Below, piece after piece: positions 7,478 through 16,329 of a stretch of DNA of 64,000 nucleotides. The translations under genes and the position numbers were made by a program. Positions within the stretch are counted from its first letter, which is position 1, and every line of letters begins with the position of its first letter. The DNA comes from Candidatus Cloacimonadota bacterium (GTDB lineage: Bacteria > Cloacimonadota > Cloacimonadia > Cloacimonadales > Cloacimonadaceae), in the NCBI GenBank assembly GCA_023228125.1, contig JALOBT010000005.1, forward strand, positions 1 to 64,000, in the 5' to 3' direction. A model generated the notes under the pieces. It saw only the letters and a list, made by a program, of their open reading frames with translations, made no database searches and was not told the DNA's origin.

Positions 7478-8699
7478 GGAGTATATGTCCCATTTTATCT
7501 TTTTTGGTTTTCAGATAAAATGCGTTTTCTTTACGTGGTGTGATTTCTATGGGTTCCCGGCTCACGATGGTGAGGCCATAACCGCTGAGTCCCACGATCT
7601 TTTTGGGGTTGTTGGTGAGCAATTTGATGGACTTCAGTCCCAGATCTATCAGGATCTGCGCCCCAATTCCATAATCTCTGAGATCTTCGGCAAAGCCCAG
7701 ATCCAGATTTGCCTGCACTGTATCAGCGCCGTTATCTTGCAAATGATAGGCCTTGATCTTGTTCAAAAGGCCTATGCCCCTGCCTTCCTGGCGCATATAG
7801 AGGATCACGCCGCGTCCCAGCTCGGAGATCATCTCAAAGCTGCGGGCAAGCTGTTTACCGCAATCGCAGCGCAGAGAGTGCAAGGCATCTCCGGTGAGGC
7901 ATTCGGAATGAACTCTCACCAAGACCGGCTCCGGGGTGGAAATATCTCCCATTGTAAGTGCGAGATGATCTTCTCCCGAGATCTCATTGCTATAGGTGAT
8001 AATGTCAAATAGTCCATATTCTGTGGGCAAATGTGCCTTGCTGATCTGGCGCACCAGCTTTTCTTTTTTATGCCGGTAATGGATCAGCTCTTCGATGGTG
8101 ATAATCATCAGGTCATGCTTTTGGGCAAAGGTGATCAGATCATCCAGGCGTGCCATTTCGCCATCTTCCCTGATGATTTCACAGATCGCGCCGATGGGAT
8201 TTAGCCCAGCCATGGTGACCAGGTCTATAGCAGCTTCGGTATGCCCAGCGCGCTTCAGCACTCCGCCTTTTTCGGCGATTAGCGGGAAGATGTGCCCGGG
8301 GCGCATAAAGTCCGTGGCCTTGCTCTGGGGATCCGCCAGAGCTTTGACAGTTTTGGCGCGTTCTGAAGCTGAGATGCCGGTGGTGGTGCCTTGGATGGCA
8401 TCCACAGAAATGGTAAACTTGGTGCCATGGCGTTCATTGTTTTTCTGAGTCATGAGCGGAATATCCAGTCTCTGGGCATATTCTGCGGTAAGAGGCACGC
8501 AGAGCAAGCCCTTGCCTTGGGTAATCATAAAATTCACCTGCTGGGGGGTAATCAGGTCTGCTGCCATCAGCAAGTCACCTTCATTTTCCCGGTTTTCGTC
8601 ATCCACCACGATGATCATCTTGCCCAAAGCGAGCTCAGAGATCGCTTCATCAATGGTGCTAAATACCGATTTTATCGGCTGTTCTTTCGTTTCTACCAC
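7467..8699 (-). CDS. ribBA: Bifunctional 3,4-dihydroxy-2-butanone-4-phosphate synthase / GTP cyclohydrolase II
   Basis: 410 residues, two enzymes of riboflavin synthesis fused. The N-terminal half has the RibB signature DDENRENEGDLLMAA and a GHTEAAIDLVTMAG segment. The C-terminal half has the RibA zinc site (CLTGDALHSLRCDCG) and RQEGRGIGLLNKI. RibB makes dihydroxybutanone phosphate from ribulose 5-phosphate; RibA opens GTP. Length fits the fusion family. It lies inside an operon with overlaps at both ends, so no own FMN riboswitch is expected and none was seen. No other riboflavin gene is in the window. Confidence 0.95.
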   Translation of the reverse strand: MVETKEQPIKSVFSTIDEAISELALGKMIIVVDDENRENEGDLLMAADLITPQQVNFMITQGKGLLCVPLTAEYAQRLDIPLMTQKNNERHGTKFTISVDAIQGTTTGISASERAKTVKALADPQSKATDFMRPGHIFPLIAEKGGVLKRAGHTEAAIDLVTMAGLNPIGAICEIIREDGEMARLDDLITFAQKHDLMIITIEELIHYRHKKEKLVRQISKAHLPTEYGLFDIITYSNEISGEDHLALTMGDISTPEPVLVRVHSECLTGDALHSLRCDCGKQLARSFEMISELGRGVILYMRQEGRGIGLLNKIKAYHLQDNGADTVQANLDLGFAEDLRDYGIGAQILIDLGLKSIKLLTNNPKKIVGLSGYGLTIVSREPIEITPRKENAFYLKTKKDKMGHILHEV

Positions 8700-9727
8700 G
8701 TTTTATTTTCCTCTAATATCATATTTAAAGATGCGCCATCTGTGTCAATAGCAAAATACCGATCCAGCCAGGAAAGAGTATAAAGATAGTCCTCGGGCAG
8801 GGCTGCACAGAGGTCCATTTCCTGGCCGCTGATGGGATGGATAAATTGCAGCCTCCAGGCATGCAGAGCCTGGCGCAGAAGGTGAGTGGTGAGCAACTCT
8901 GTGGCCTTATGCTTCATATTTTGCGGGACCAGCGAATGCACATAGCGGCGGGTATTATAGAGCAGATCACCCAAAATAGGCAGGTTTCGCTGCGCAAATT
9001 GCACGCGGATCTGATGCATGCGTCCGGTTTCGAGCTGCACTTTCACCAAGGCAAAATAGTGATAGTATTTTATCGTTTTGTAATGCAGCAGAGCCCACTT
9101 ACCCTTTTCGGCCACGCACATCTGACGGGGATTCTTCAGCGAACGGGCGATATTGCTCTCGATGCTGCCCTCAGGAGGCTCTGGAATCCCGCTGGTGATG
9201 GCCAGATAGGTCTTTTTGATCTCGCGGCGGGCAAATTGATGGTTCAAAGCCACTTGGGCCGCATCGGTCTTGGCGATGATGATGAGCCCGGAAGTGCCTC
9301 TATCCAGACGGTGCACGATTCCCGGACGATTCGGCTCTCGCCCCGAAGAGAGCTCTCCGGCAAAGCGGTAGAGAATGGCATTGACCAATGTCCCATCCGG
9401 ATGGCCGTGTCCCGGATGCACGATCAGGCCGGCGGCTTTGTTGATCACAGCCAGATCATCGTCTTCATAGACCAGGTCCAGGGGGATATCTTCCGCCTTC
9501 ATCTCATAATCCGGCGGTTCGGGTAATTTCAGATCGATCTCATCCCCTCTGGAGAGCAAAAAGCTCTTTTTCACGGGAATATTATTCACCAGGATACTGT
9601 CTTCGGCGATCAGGCTTTCGATGAAGCTGCGCGAGTGCAGCTCTTGCAGCCGTAAGTTTGCCAGATGCTTGTCCAGGCGGATGGGCTTCTCACCATCAAA
9701 GACGATCTTTATCCTAGGCCTAATCAC
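8693..9727 (-). CDS. rluD: RluA/RluD-family 23S rRNA pseudouridine synthase
   Basis: 344 residues. An S4 RNA-binding domain spans about 15-75 (RLDKHLANLRLQE...), then the pseudouridine synthase domain with the catalytic-aspartate motif HRLDRGTSGL near residues 139-148 and VHPGHGHPDGTLVNAIL just before. It isomerises uridines in large-subunit rRNA, or possibly tRNA; S4 plus catalytic domain favours RluD. A C-terminal extension of about 30 residues is not assigned. It overlaps the sensor gene upstream by eight bases and ribBA downstream by seven. Confidence 0.88.
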   Translation of the reverse strand: MIRPRIKIVFDGEKPIRLDKHLANLRLQELHSRSFIESLIAEDSILVNNIPVKKSFLLSRGDEIDLKLPEPPDYEMKAEDIPLDLVYEDDDLAVINKAAGLIVHPGHGHPDGTLVNAILYRFAGELSSGREPNRPGIVHRLDRGTSGLIIIAKTDAAQVALNHQFARREIKKTYLAITSGIPEPPEGSIESNIARSLKNPRQMCVAEKGKWALLHYKTIKYYHYFALVKVQLETGRMHQIRVQFAQRNLPILGDLLYNTRRYVHSLVPQNMKHKATELLTTHLLRQALHAWRLQFIHPISGQEMDLCAALPEDYLYTLSWLDRYFAIDTDGASLNMILEENKTW

Positions 9728-10451
9728 CGATGAGTTCCACAGTATATACCCCGCCAGAGGCTATGCCTTTGCGGTTTCGGATGATGGAGCCTTTGATCAG
9801 TGCAGTCTGCGCAGAGCCTTCGATATCCACTCTTTCGTCATAAATATTATTGCCAAAGCGCAGAGATCCCAATATCGCATCAAAGATGCGGGCATAAAAG
9901 TCATCCTTCTGGATCACTTCATTGAGGTTACTGGTCTCGCTGATGGCCGGGAAGCGTTTCCTGAAGACTTCATTGATAAAGACTATATCGCCATTGACGG
10001 TAGCGATCAGCACGATCTGTGGCAAGAGGTTGATCAATTGATTGAGGCGTTGATGGTGTTCATAGATTTTATCGGCCTTCACGGCGTCAAAGCGCATGAT
10101 GATATCCAACATCTTTTGCAGAGAAAGGATCAGCTCCTGAAAATCATGGTCGTGCTCAAAGCGCGAGCTATCTATATCTATCTGGTAATTCCCGTTTGAG
10201 ATCTCCTCAATGAGGTCTTGCACCCTCTTCACCGCGCGCGTCAGCCGGTATGGCAGATAGTTAAAGATCAAAACCAGATATACAAAGATTACAAACAAAA
10301 AGACGATCATGATCGATTGAATATCGCTGGCCAGAATGTAGATGTTCTCCGCTTGCCCTATGGTGAATAGCACAGCAATGAATTGCACCACTATAATGGC
10401 AAAAAGGCAGATAAGCATGAGGTGATAACGTTTTCTGATAGAACCTTTCAT
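9720..10451 (-). CDS. Membrane sensor with HAMP-like and PAS-like regions, no output domain
   Basis: 243 residues. Two hydrophobic helices (about 12-35 and 42-66) with almost no periplasmic loop are followed by a HAMP-like segment (YRLTRAVKRVQDLIEEISNGNY), a coiled helix, and a PAS-like domain from about 145 (IVLIATVNGDIVFINEVF). No kinase, GGDEF or methyl-accepting part follows, so it must signal by contact. It lies two bases after trkA and overlaps rluD, placing it inside the potassium operon. A role in sensing membrane or turgor state is inference only. Confidence 0.6.
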   Translation of the reverse strand: MKGSIRKRYHLMLICLFAIIVVQFIAVLFTIGQAENIYILASDIQSIMIVFLFVIFVYLVLIFNYLPYRLTRAVKRVQDLIEEISNGNYQIDIDSSRFEHDHDFQELILSLQKMLDIIMRFDAVKADKIYEHHQRLNQLINLLPQIVLIATVNGDIVFINEVFRKRFPAISETSNLNEVIQKDDFYARIFDAILGSLRFGNNIYDERVDIEGSAQTALIKGSIIRNRKGIASGGVYTVELIGD

Positions 10452-10453
10452 CT

Positions 10454-11158
10454 TTAGTCCTTCCTGTTCATGGTTTCATAGATCAGTTTATCCACATTGC
10501 CCTTGGGCCCCATCATGATCAGCACATCGCCTTCATTGATGGTGTCGTTTGCGCCGGGCATGTCATTGGTGATTTTATCCACCACATTACGGCCGTCTTC
10601 AGTCACGGATAGGGAATTGTATTTGATGGCGATGATATTGACTCCGCGGGTGGATGGCAAGGCAAGCTCTTGCAAGTCTTTGCCTACAAAACTGCGGGGG
10701 GCCACCATTTCCATCACCACATGTCCGCTGGAGAGGCTAATGTATTCGAGGACATTTTTGGAGATCAGGGTTTTGGCCAATTGGGTGCCCACTATCTCTT
10801 CCGGCAGGAGGATATTTTGCACCCCGATCAGCTCCAGGATCCTGCCATGCAGGCTGTTATCCACTTTGGCATAGATGATCCCCACGCCGATCTTGCGCAA
10901 GATGGCCGCAGTGAGGATGCTTTCCTGGATATTGCTGCCAATCCCGATGATCACAGCATCAGCTTCATTGAGATTCAGCGAGCGCAAAGCCGGTTCCTCG
11001 GTGGAATCCATGCAATAGGCCGAGGTCACCCTGCTGGATACATCATCCACGATGTCCTGGTCTCTGTCTATTGCGATCACTTCCATCCCACTTTCGGTGA
11101 GAATATTTGCTACAGTCATCCCAAATCTGCCCAGTCCGATTACCGCATATCTGGCCAT
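10454..11158 (-). CDS. trkA: TrkA/KtrA-type potassium uptake regulatory subunit
   Basis: 234 residues: an N-terminal RCK Rossmann domain opening with YAVIGLGRFGMTVANIL (GxGxxG nucleotide site) and IAIDRDQDIVDDV, then a TrkA_C domain from about 140 with VLIMMGPKGNVDKL at the end. Half-length compared with E. coli TrkA, as in KtrA-type subunits. It binds nucleotides and gates the TrkH/KtrB channel on the cytoplasmic face. The gene lies ten bases after trkH, the usual partner. Confidence 0.9.
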   Translation of the reverse strand: MARYAVIGLGRFGMTVANILTESGMEVIAIDRDQDIVDDVSSRVTSAYCMDSTEEPALRSLNLNEADAVIIGIGSNIQESILTAAILRKIGVGIIYAKVDNSLHGRILELIGVQNILLPEEIVGTQLAKTLISKNVLEYISLSSGHVVMEMVAPRSFVGKDLQELALPSTRGVNIIAIKYNSLSVTEDGRNVVDKITNDMPGANDTINEGDVLIMMGPKGNVDKLIYETMNRKD

Positions 11159-11168
11159 TTTAACTCCC

Positions 11169-12860
11169 TTAGCCGATGGCTATCTTTTCTTCAGCGTAGT
11201 TTAATCTTGGTTGTTTTTTACGCATGGAAAGCGCGTAAATCAAGGTGAGCGGGCCAATACGCCCGATATACATCAAGATGGTGATCAGCATTTTGCCGAT
11301 ATGAGTAAGCCCGGAGGTGATGCCCATGGAAAGCCCCACAGTACCAAAAGCTGAGATGGCTTCAAACAAGAGTTTATCAAAAGCTTGCTTCTCAAAAAGG
11401 AAGAGCACAAAGACGATGAAAAAGATGATGCCGGCAGACAGTGTGATCAGGCTGGTGGCCTCACGGTGATTGGATAGCGAAATGCGGCGGTTGAACAGAC
11501 TCAATTCCCGGCGGCCTTTCAGCATCGAAACCAGCGATAAGACCAAGACCGCAAAGGTGGTGGTCTTGATTCCGCCACCGGTAGAGCCCGGCGAAGCACC
11601 GATAAACATCAGCACCATCATGACCAAAATAGAAGATGGTGCCATAGCCCCGATATCCACAGTGTTAAAACCCGCCGTGCGCGCGCTGACAGATTGGAAC
11701 CAGGAGCTCAGGATTCTACGGCTGATGCTAAAGCCCTCCATCACAGAGTGGTATTCGGCGATGTAGATGCTGATGAAGCCGATCACCAAAAGTCCGGCCG
11801 AGGTCGTAAGCACGATCTTGGTATGCAGGGTCAGCTTTCGCACTTTGTCCACGTGCATCGCAAAACGGTAAAGATCGATCATCACGGCAAAACCGATCCC
11901 ACCCAAAATGATCAAGGTGCTGATCGTAAGATTTATCACAGGACTATCCACAAAAGAGACCAGGGAATCCGAAAACAGCGAAAATCCGGCATTGCAAAAA
12001 GCAGAAACAGAGTGGAAGATAGCGTGGTACATCGCCAATGAGGAAGACATATTGCGGGCAAATACAGGAAACAGCAATATCGCCCCCATTCCTTCGATCA
12101 AAACGGTGACGATCACGATGTTTTTGAGCAATTGGAAGACGTCCAGCCGTTCGCTTTCACCCATTACGCTTTGCATCAGGTTTTCCAGCTTCAAGGTAAG
12201 CCTTCTGCCCATGATCAGCGCAAAGGCAGTGGATATCGTCATGATCCCCAGTCCCCCGATCTGGATCAAAGCCAGGATCACCAATTGCCCAAACAGACTA
12301 AAGTATCCGCCGGTATCCTGCACAATGAGGCCAGTCACACAGGTAGCAGAAGTAGCCGTAAAGAGCGCATCTGCAAAAGGTGTAACTCTATTTTCCACAC
12401 AGGCTGAAGGCAGCATCAAGAGTACCGTCCCCACCAAAATCACCGCGGCAAAACTCAACATCAGCGATACCGGAGGGTTATCCGTAAGCACCTTATATAG
12501 TTTTCCTTCAAAAGAGCGGAAGATCAGGTATTGCAGGATGAAATAGGTCTGGCGGATGAGCAGGAAAAAGATGACATACTTCGCATGATAAAACATCAGC
12601 AAGCCCCCGAAAACCAGCAAAGTCAAATCCAAAAAGAGCAGATTGCGCTTGCTGGAGGACTCCGGGGAAAAAGCGCGGCCTATGATGGTAAGAACTATCA
12701 GCAACAGGTTTGCAAGGGCAGTAAAAAGCTCCAGGCTCTGGTAATTTGTAAAAGTAGTGATTATGCTTTCCAAAAAGATGACGGCAAAGCTCCACAACGC
12801 TAAGAAATAAGCGATGAACTCTATATACTTTAGGAATCTGCCTGATTCTTTCTCTGGCAT
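11169..12860 (-). CDS. trkH: TrkH/KtrB-type potassium transporter membrane subunit
   Basis: 563 residues with many membrane helices. The four pore-loop repeats of the Trk/Ktr family are visible: ATSATCVTGLIVQDT, HSVSAFCNAGFSLF, SVSARTAGFNTVD and AISAFGTVGLSMG. An extra N-terminal helical block of about 120 residues precedes the core. It takes up K+ across the inner membrane together with the following TrkA subunit. Three bases separate it from adk upstream. Confidence 0.92.
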   Translation of the reverse strand: MPEKESGRFLKYIEFIAYFLALWSFAVIFLESIITTFTNYQSLELFTALANLLLIVLTIIGRAFSPESSSKRNLLFLDLTLLVFGGLLMFYHAKYVIFFLLIRQTYFILQYLIFRSFEGKLYKVLTDNPPVSLMLSFAAVILVGTVLLMLPSACVENRVTPFADALFTATSATCVTGLIVQDTGGYFSLFGQLVILALIQIGGLGIMTISTAFALIMGRRLTLKLENLMQSVMGESERLDVFQLLKNIVIVTVLIEGMGAILLFPVFARNMSSSLAMYHAIFHSVSAFCNAGFSLFSDSLVSFVDSPVINLTISTLIILGGIGFAVMIDLYRFAMHVDKVRKLTLHTKIVLTTSAGLLVIGFISIYIAEYHSVMEGFSISRRILSSWFQSVSARTAGFNTVDIGAMAPSSILVMMVLMFIGASPGSTGGGIKTTTFAVLVLSLVSMLKGRRELSLFNRRISLSNHREATSLITLSAGIIFFIVFVLFLFEKQAFDKLLFEAISAFGTVGLSMGITSGLTHIGKMLITILMYIGRIGPLTLIYALSMRKKQPRLNYAEEKIAIG

Positions 12861-12863
12861 ATC

Positions 12864-13496
12864 TCAGCCCAGTTTGATATCCTCTAAGATCATGGTTTCC
12901 AGTTCCTTGATTGATTTTGTCGCCGGCAGAGTGATGAGCATACCCTTGTTCTCGAAAAAGGATTTTAAGATGAAGGTCTCCTCATAAAAGGCTGCCACCC
13001 GCTTTTGGATGGCACTGGGGCTGTCGTCGCCCCGGGTGAACAGCTTGCCACCACAAAGATCGCAAATACCTTTCTTCTGGGGGGGATGATTGCGAAGGTG
13101 GAAGTTCGTGCCACATTGGCTGCAAACTATGCGGCCCTGGATGCGCTGAATTGCCTCACTTTTCTTTAAATCCAGGTAGTAAACCCGGGTTACCCGGTAA
13201 TGGTGCATGAGAAACTCAGCCTGAAACAGGGTGCGGGGAAAACCGTCAAAGACCACGCCGTCACAGCATGCTTCCAGACGCGTATCGATCAATCCAAAGA
13301 CGACCTCGTCCGGGGCTAATTCCCCTTTTTGGATGATACTTTTCACCTCTGCGCCGATCTCGGTGCCAAGGCTCACCTGCTCCCGCAAGAGGTCTCCAAT
13401 ATTCACATGTAGGAATCCGATGTGCTGCGCCAAGAGCTCCGCTTGAGTTCCCTTGCCGCTGCCTTGAATTCCCAAAAATACTATTGCATCTTTCAT
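12864..13496 (-). CDS. adk: Adenylate kinase with zinc-type LID
   Basis: 210 residues. P-loop GIQGSGKGTQ near residue 8, NMP-binding helix region, FDGFPRT at about 83, and a LID with four cysteines (CSQC ... CDLC) typical of zinc-binding adenylate kinases. It interconverts ATP + AMP and 2 ADP in the cytoplasm. It is the first gene of the ten-gene potassium/rluD/ribBA run. A TTGACA at 13543-13538 upstream is the likely -35 of the operon promoter, with a poor -10. Confidence 0.93.
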   Translation of the reverse strand: MKDAIVFLGIQGSGKGTQAELLAQHIGFLHVNIGDLLREQVSLGTEIGAEVKSIIQKGELAPDEVVFGLIDTRLEACCDGVVFDGFPRTLFQAEFLMHHYRVTRVYYLDLKKSEAIQRIQGRIVCSQCGTNFHLRNHPPQKKGICDLCGGKLFTRGDDSPSAIQKRVAAFYEETFILKSFFENKGMLITLPATKSIKELETMILEDIKLG

Positions 13497-13557
13497 ATCT
13501 ACCTCAATTGTGACGTTTAATTAGGATATCGCTGATCTGTCAAGATATTATCAGTTC

Positions 13558-13956
13558 TCATTCTGCTGGGCAGAGCAGATCTTCTTTTTCCAGGATCACA
13601 GTGGCGATCGCATAGTCTTTTTCGTGGCTCAAAGAAAGATGTATCTTCTGGGGGCCTCTGCTCTGCGCCAAAGCCTGGGTAGCGCCGGATAAACTTATGC
13701 TGGGTTTGCCTTTGGCATCGTTTATCACTTCGATCTCAGCCCAGGAGATACCTTCATCCCAGCCTGTTCCCAGAGCTTTCATAAAGGCTTCTTTGGCGGC
13801 AAACCGGGCTGCATAGCTTTGGGCTGGATTGGCTTTACCGCTGCAATATTGCTGCTCTTTGCTGCTAAAGACTTTTTCGATAAAGCGGGGATTGCTCTTG
13901 ATTACGCGCTCAATCCGGGGCACCGCAATGATGTCTGTACCAAGCCCCAGGATCAT
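13558..13956 (-). CDS. acpS: Holo-[acyl-carrier-protein] synthase
   Basis: 132 residues, the usual AcpS size. Opening GLGTDIIAVPRIERV supplies the metal-binding aspartate; FAAKEAFMKALGTG is the second conserved motif, and LSLSHEKDYAIA follows. It transfers 4'-phosphopantetheine from CoA to acyl carrier protein for fatty acid synthesis. The start overlaps the ogt stop by four bases (ATGA), so it is translated after ogt. It ends 61 bases before adk starts. Confidence 0.92.
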   Translation of the reverse strand: MILGLGTDIIAVPRIERVIKSNPRFIEKVFSSKEQQYCSGKANPAQSYAARFAAKEAFMKALGTGWDEGISWAEIEVINDAKGKPSISLSGATQALAQSRGPQKIHLSLSHEKDYAIATVILEKEDLLCPAE

Positions 13957-14420
13957 GAATCTGCTCCAGAGCGCTTTTCCAGGGCCAGAAGATATTGCTT
14001 CACCGGCAGTCCTCCGCCAAAGCCTCCCAGCGTGCCATCCGAGGCTATTACCCGGTGGCAGGGGATGAGAATGGCGATGGGATTTGCGCCCAGAGCATTG
14101 CCCACAGCTCTGGCAGCTTTGGGTTTGTCGATCAAGCTGGCCAGCTCTGCATAAGACCTGCTCTGGCCATAAGGGATTTTCAAAAGCTCTTCCCAGACCA
14201 TGAGCTGAAAGGGCGTGCCGGTGGCAAAGAAAGGCAGATCAAACTCCTGACTTTTCCCGGCAAAGTATTCACTTAGCTGGCGGATCACCTCTTCTTCAAA
14301 GGCACCTTCCACCAGATGGTTGAGAGGCTTTTCACAAAAAGAGATGCGGTTGATGGTCTCTTCCTGTATCTCAATTTCAAGACAGATACTGGGGTTTTGG
14401 TAATACAAAATTCTGAACAT
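13953..14420 (-). CDS. ogt: Methylated-DNA--[protein]-cysteine S-methyltransferase
   Basis: 155 residues from ATG 14420 (MFRILYYQN), preceded by AGGGAAAACAAT. The frame is open to 14468, but that region forms the rplS terminator, so the internal start is preferred. The acceptor motif PCHRVIASDGTLGGFGGG and the helix-turn-helix SYAELASLIDKPKAARAVGNA are intact. The protein removes O6-alkyl groups from guanine in a single-turnover transfer to the cysteine. It forms a coupled pair with acpS. Confidence 0.92.
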   Translation of the reverse strand: MFRILYYQNPSICLEIEIQEETINRISFCEKPLNHLVEGAFEEEVIRQLSEYFAGKSQEFDLPFFATGTPFQLMVWEELLKIPYGQSRSYAELASLIDKPKAARAVGNALGANPIAILIPCHRVIASDGTLGGFGGGLPVKQYLLALEKRSGADS

Positions 14421-14431
14421 ATTGTTTTCCC

Positions 14432-14473
14432 TATAAAAAACAAAGCCCCTTGACGCAACGAAGTCCAAGGGGC
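14432..14473 (-). terminator. Intrinsic terminator after rplS
   Basis: Minus strand: GCCCCTTG pairs with CAAGGGGC (14473-14445, loop of about 13 bases), followed by TTTGTTTTTT. It lies 14 bases after the rplS stop and 12 bases before the ogt start. Confidence 0.85.
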
Positions 14474-14486
14474 TAAGCTTGTGTGT

Positions 14487-14849
14487 TTATGGTAACGAAG
14501 CAGTAAATCTCCGGCGTTCTTTGATTCTCCCTGCCTTGCCTTTGGCCTGACGCAGATAAAAGAGCTTCGCTCTGCGAACCTGACCGTGGCGCACGATCTC
14601 AAGTTTATCGATATTGGGGGAATTTTGAGGAAAGATCCTCTCTACTCCCACTCCGCTTGAAACCTTGCGGACAGTGAAGGATTTGGAAACTCCCGCACCG
14701 CGTTTTTGGATCACGATGCCTTGGAAAACCTGGATACGTTCTTTGCTACCTTCTTTAATTTTATAATGGACTTTCACAGTATCGCCTACGCGGTACTCGG
14801 GAAAATCGGTTCTGATTTGGTCTCTGCCAACTTGTTGCAGAATATCCAT
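14487..14849 (-). CDS. rplS: 50S ribosomal protein L19
   Basis: 120 residues from ATG 14849 (MDILQQVGRDQIR), preceded by GGGAGGAACCCAA. Family features: DFPEYRVGDTVKVHYKIKEG, RIQVFQGIVIQKRG, and the C-terminal KLFYLRQAKGKAGRIKER. It binds at the subunit interface of the large ribosomal subunit. It is the last gene of the rpsP-khpA-rimM-trmD-rplS operon, separated from trmD by 264 bases, an unusually long gap that could hold a leader or its own promoter. The open frame upstream of 14849 is not supported. Confidence 0.97.
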   Translation of the reverse strand: MDILQQVGRDQIRTDFPEYRVGDTVKVHYKIKEGSKERIQVFQGIVIQKRGAGVSKSFTVRKVSSGVGVERIFPQNSPNIDKLEIVRHGQVRRAKLFYLRQAKGKAGRIKERRRFTASLP

Positions 14850-15095
14850 TTGGGTTCCTCCCATATATATACTCGGAGAAGATGAGATCTGGGGATGTAT
14901 ATTGTGGCGCCGAATGCAGCTCATTATTCGCCGGCTTCTGCGCATGAAGACGGCTTCGCGCTGCGCTCTTGAACTTTGTTCTTACGGCGAAAAAGACTCC
15001 TCGAAAAGAGTCTGCTCGCTCAAGTTCCGCACTATACATCAATGTGATATTTAGACCTCAGCTTTCCTGATTGGTTATCATTTCACTGGTTTAAA

Positions 15096-15112
15096 GACAG
15101 CCATCAGGGCTG
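15096..15112 (-). terminator. Weak hairpin directly after trmD
   Basis: CAGCC (15098-15102) pairs with GGCTG (15108-15112), starting one base past the trmD TAA stop; a short T-rich stretch follows. The stem has only five pairs, so it is at most an attenuator between trmD and rplS. Confidence 0.3.
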
Positions 15113-15113
15113 C

Positions 15114-15782
15114 TTAAAATAAGTCTGGTCGTCTGGTCCGGGTTAAAATCTCGGCTTGTGCTTTTGCCCAATCCTGGACTTTGGCGTGATTTCCGCTGAT
15201 AAGTACATCAGGCACACTTTGTTGCATAAAATTCTCTGGCCTGGTATAACAGGGGAAACCCAGCTTCCCGTGGTAGAAAGAATCGCTTTGGGCACTGGAT
15301 ATATCGCTTAAGACTCCATCTTGAAGCCGGGCAATACCATCTATGAAAACCTGCGCTGCCAGCTCACCGCCACTGAGCACAAAATCCCCGAGGGAGATTT
15401 CATCGCTCACCATGAGGCGGCGAATACGCTGATCGATCTCTTTGTAATGGCCACAGAGCAAGATAATATGCTGCTCCTGGGCATAGTCGCAGAGGATCTT
15501 TTGGCTCAGCCTGCGCCCCTGAGGGCTGAAATATATCACTGGAGCAGGGCCGGTAGCCAAACACGCTTTGATAGCATCCCACAAAGGTTGTGGTGTGGCT
15601 ACCATGCCGGCAAAACCGCCATAAGGATAGTCGTCCACCTTCTGATGTTTATCCGTGCTATAATGGCGGATATCATCCAGATTTACAGTGAGCGCTCCCT
15701 TGGCGATGGCCCGGGCCACAATGCTGGTTTCCAAAAAACTGGTAAATGCGCCTGGAAAAAGGCTAAGAACATCAAGCTTCAT
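15114..15782 (-). CDS. trmD: tRNA (guanine-N1-)-methyltransferase
   Basis: 222 residues, slightly short for TrmD. SPOUT features: LDVLSLFPGAFTSFL at the start, DDYPYGGFAGMV, LLCGHYKEIDQR (the SAM-binding knot region) and EISLGDFVLSGGELAA. It methylates G37 of certain tRNAs to prevent frameshifting. It overlaps rimM by 11 bases. A mid-protein DSFYHGKLGFPCYTRPENF segment matches the family's tRNA-contacting region. Confidence 0.96.
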   Translation of the reverse strand: MKLDVLSLFPGAFTSFLETSIVARAIAKGALTVNLDDIRHYSTDKHQKVDDYPYGGFAGMVATPQPLWDAIKACLATGPAPVIYFSPQGRRLSQKILCDYAQEQHIILLCGHYKEIDQRIRRLMVSDEISLGDFVLSGGELAAQVFIDGIARLQDGVLSDISSAQSDSFYHGKLGFPCYTRPENFMQQSVPDVLISGNHAKVQDWAKAQAEILTRTRRPDLF

Positions 15783-16329
15783 CTTCTGTATAAAAAAGCT
15801 GACCTTGTCGCAGCGTATGCCCGCTGGCCAAAAGCAGATCTTCCATATTTTCCAGGAAGATCACACCTTGCGAATCAGCGGGGGGCACAGGTAGATAGTG
15901 CTCCACCAATGGAACCAAAATCTCGGTATCCAAATCGGTGGCGATCACCAATACATCCTGCGCACCATTGTAAAACAGATCCACCACGCAGCCCAAAAGG
16001 CTACCTTGATAGACCACATCCAGGCCGATGAGCTCATATTCTTCATCATCATCCTGGATCTCTGCGTCTTCAATCGCCAGGAATACTTCCCGGTGCAGCT
16101 TACGTTCTTCGGCGATGCCGTCTTCGGCAAATTTCACCCAAGTTTTCTTTTCACTTAGTTTCCTATCACTGATAGTTACGTAAAACACTCTATTTTCTTC
16201 AAAGATCAGATACAGGTCAGCTATGTGATCAAAACCGGCTCTATATTCCGGCTTTATCATCACATGATGCCAACCATCTCTACCTACGCCACCCAACCTG
16301 CCTATTCCGATGAGCTGAGGGGCAGCCAT
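15772..16329 (-). CDS. rimM: 16S rRNA processing protein RimM
   Basis: 185 residues. The N-terminal RimM barrel starts at QLIGIGRLGG; the PRC-barrel half has DEEYELIGLDVVYQGSLLGCV, TDLDTEILVPLVEHYL, and ends with GVIFLENMEDLL. It helps mature the 30S subunit by binding S19. The position between khpA and trmD is the standard arrangement. The start at 16329 directly abuts the khpA stop at 16330. Confidence 0.93.
   Translation of the reverse strand: MAAPQLIGIGRLGGVGRDGWHHVMIKPEYRAGFDHIADLYLIFEENRVFYVTISDRKLSEKKTWVKFAEDGIAEERKLHREVFLAIEDAEIQDDDEEYELIGLDVVYQGSLLGCVVDLFYNGAQDVLVIATDLDTEILVPLVEHYLPVPPADSQGVIFLENMEDLLLASGHTLRQGQLFYTEDEA

Noticed and set aside
9621..10199. 192-codon plus-strand frame
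   Set aside because: Fully antisense to rluD and the sensor gene, which have clear domains.
14850..15113. Possible L19 leader RNA between trmD and rplS
   Set aside because: The gap is long and has small inverted repeats, but I could not match it to a known leader structure.
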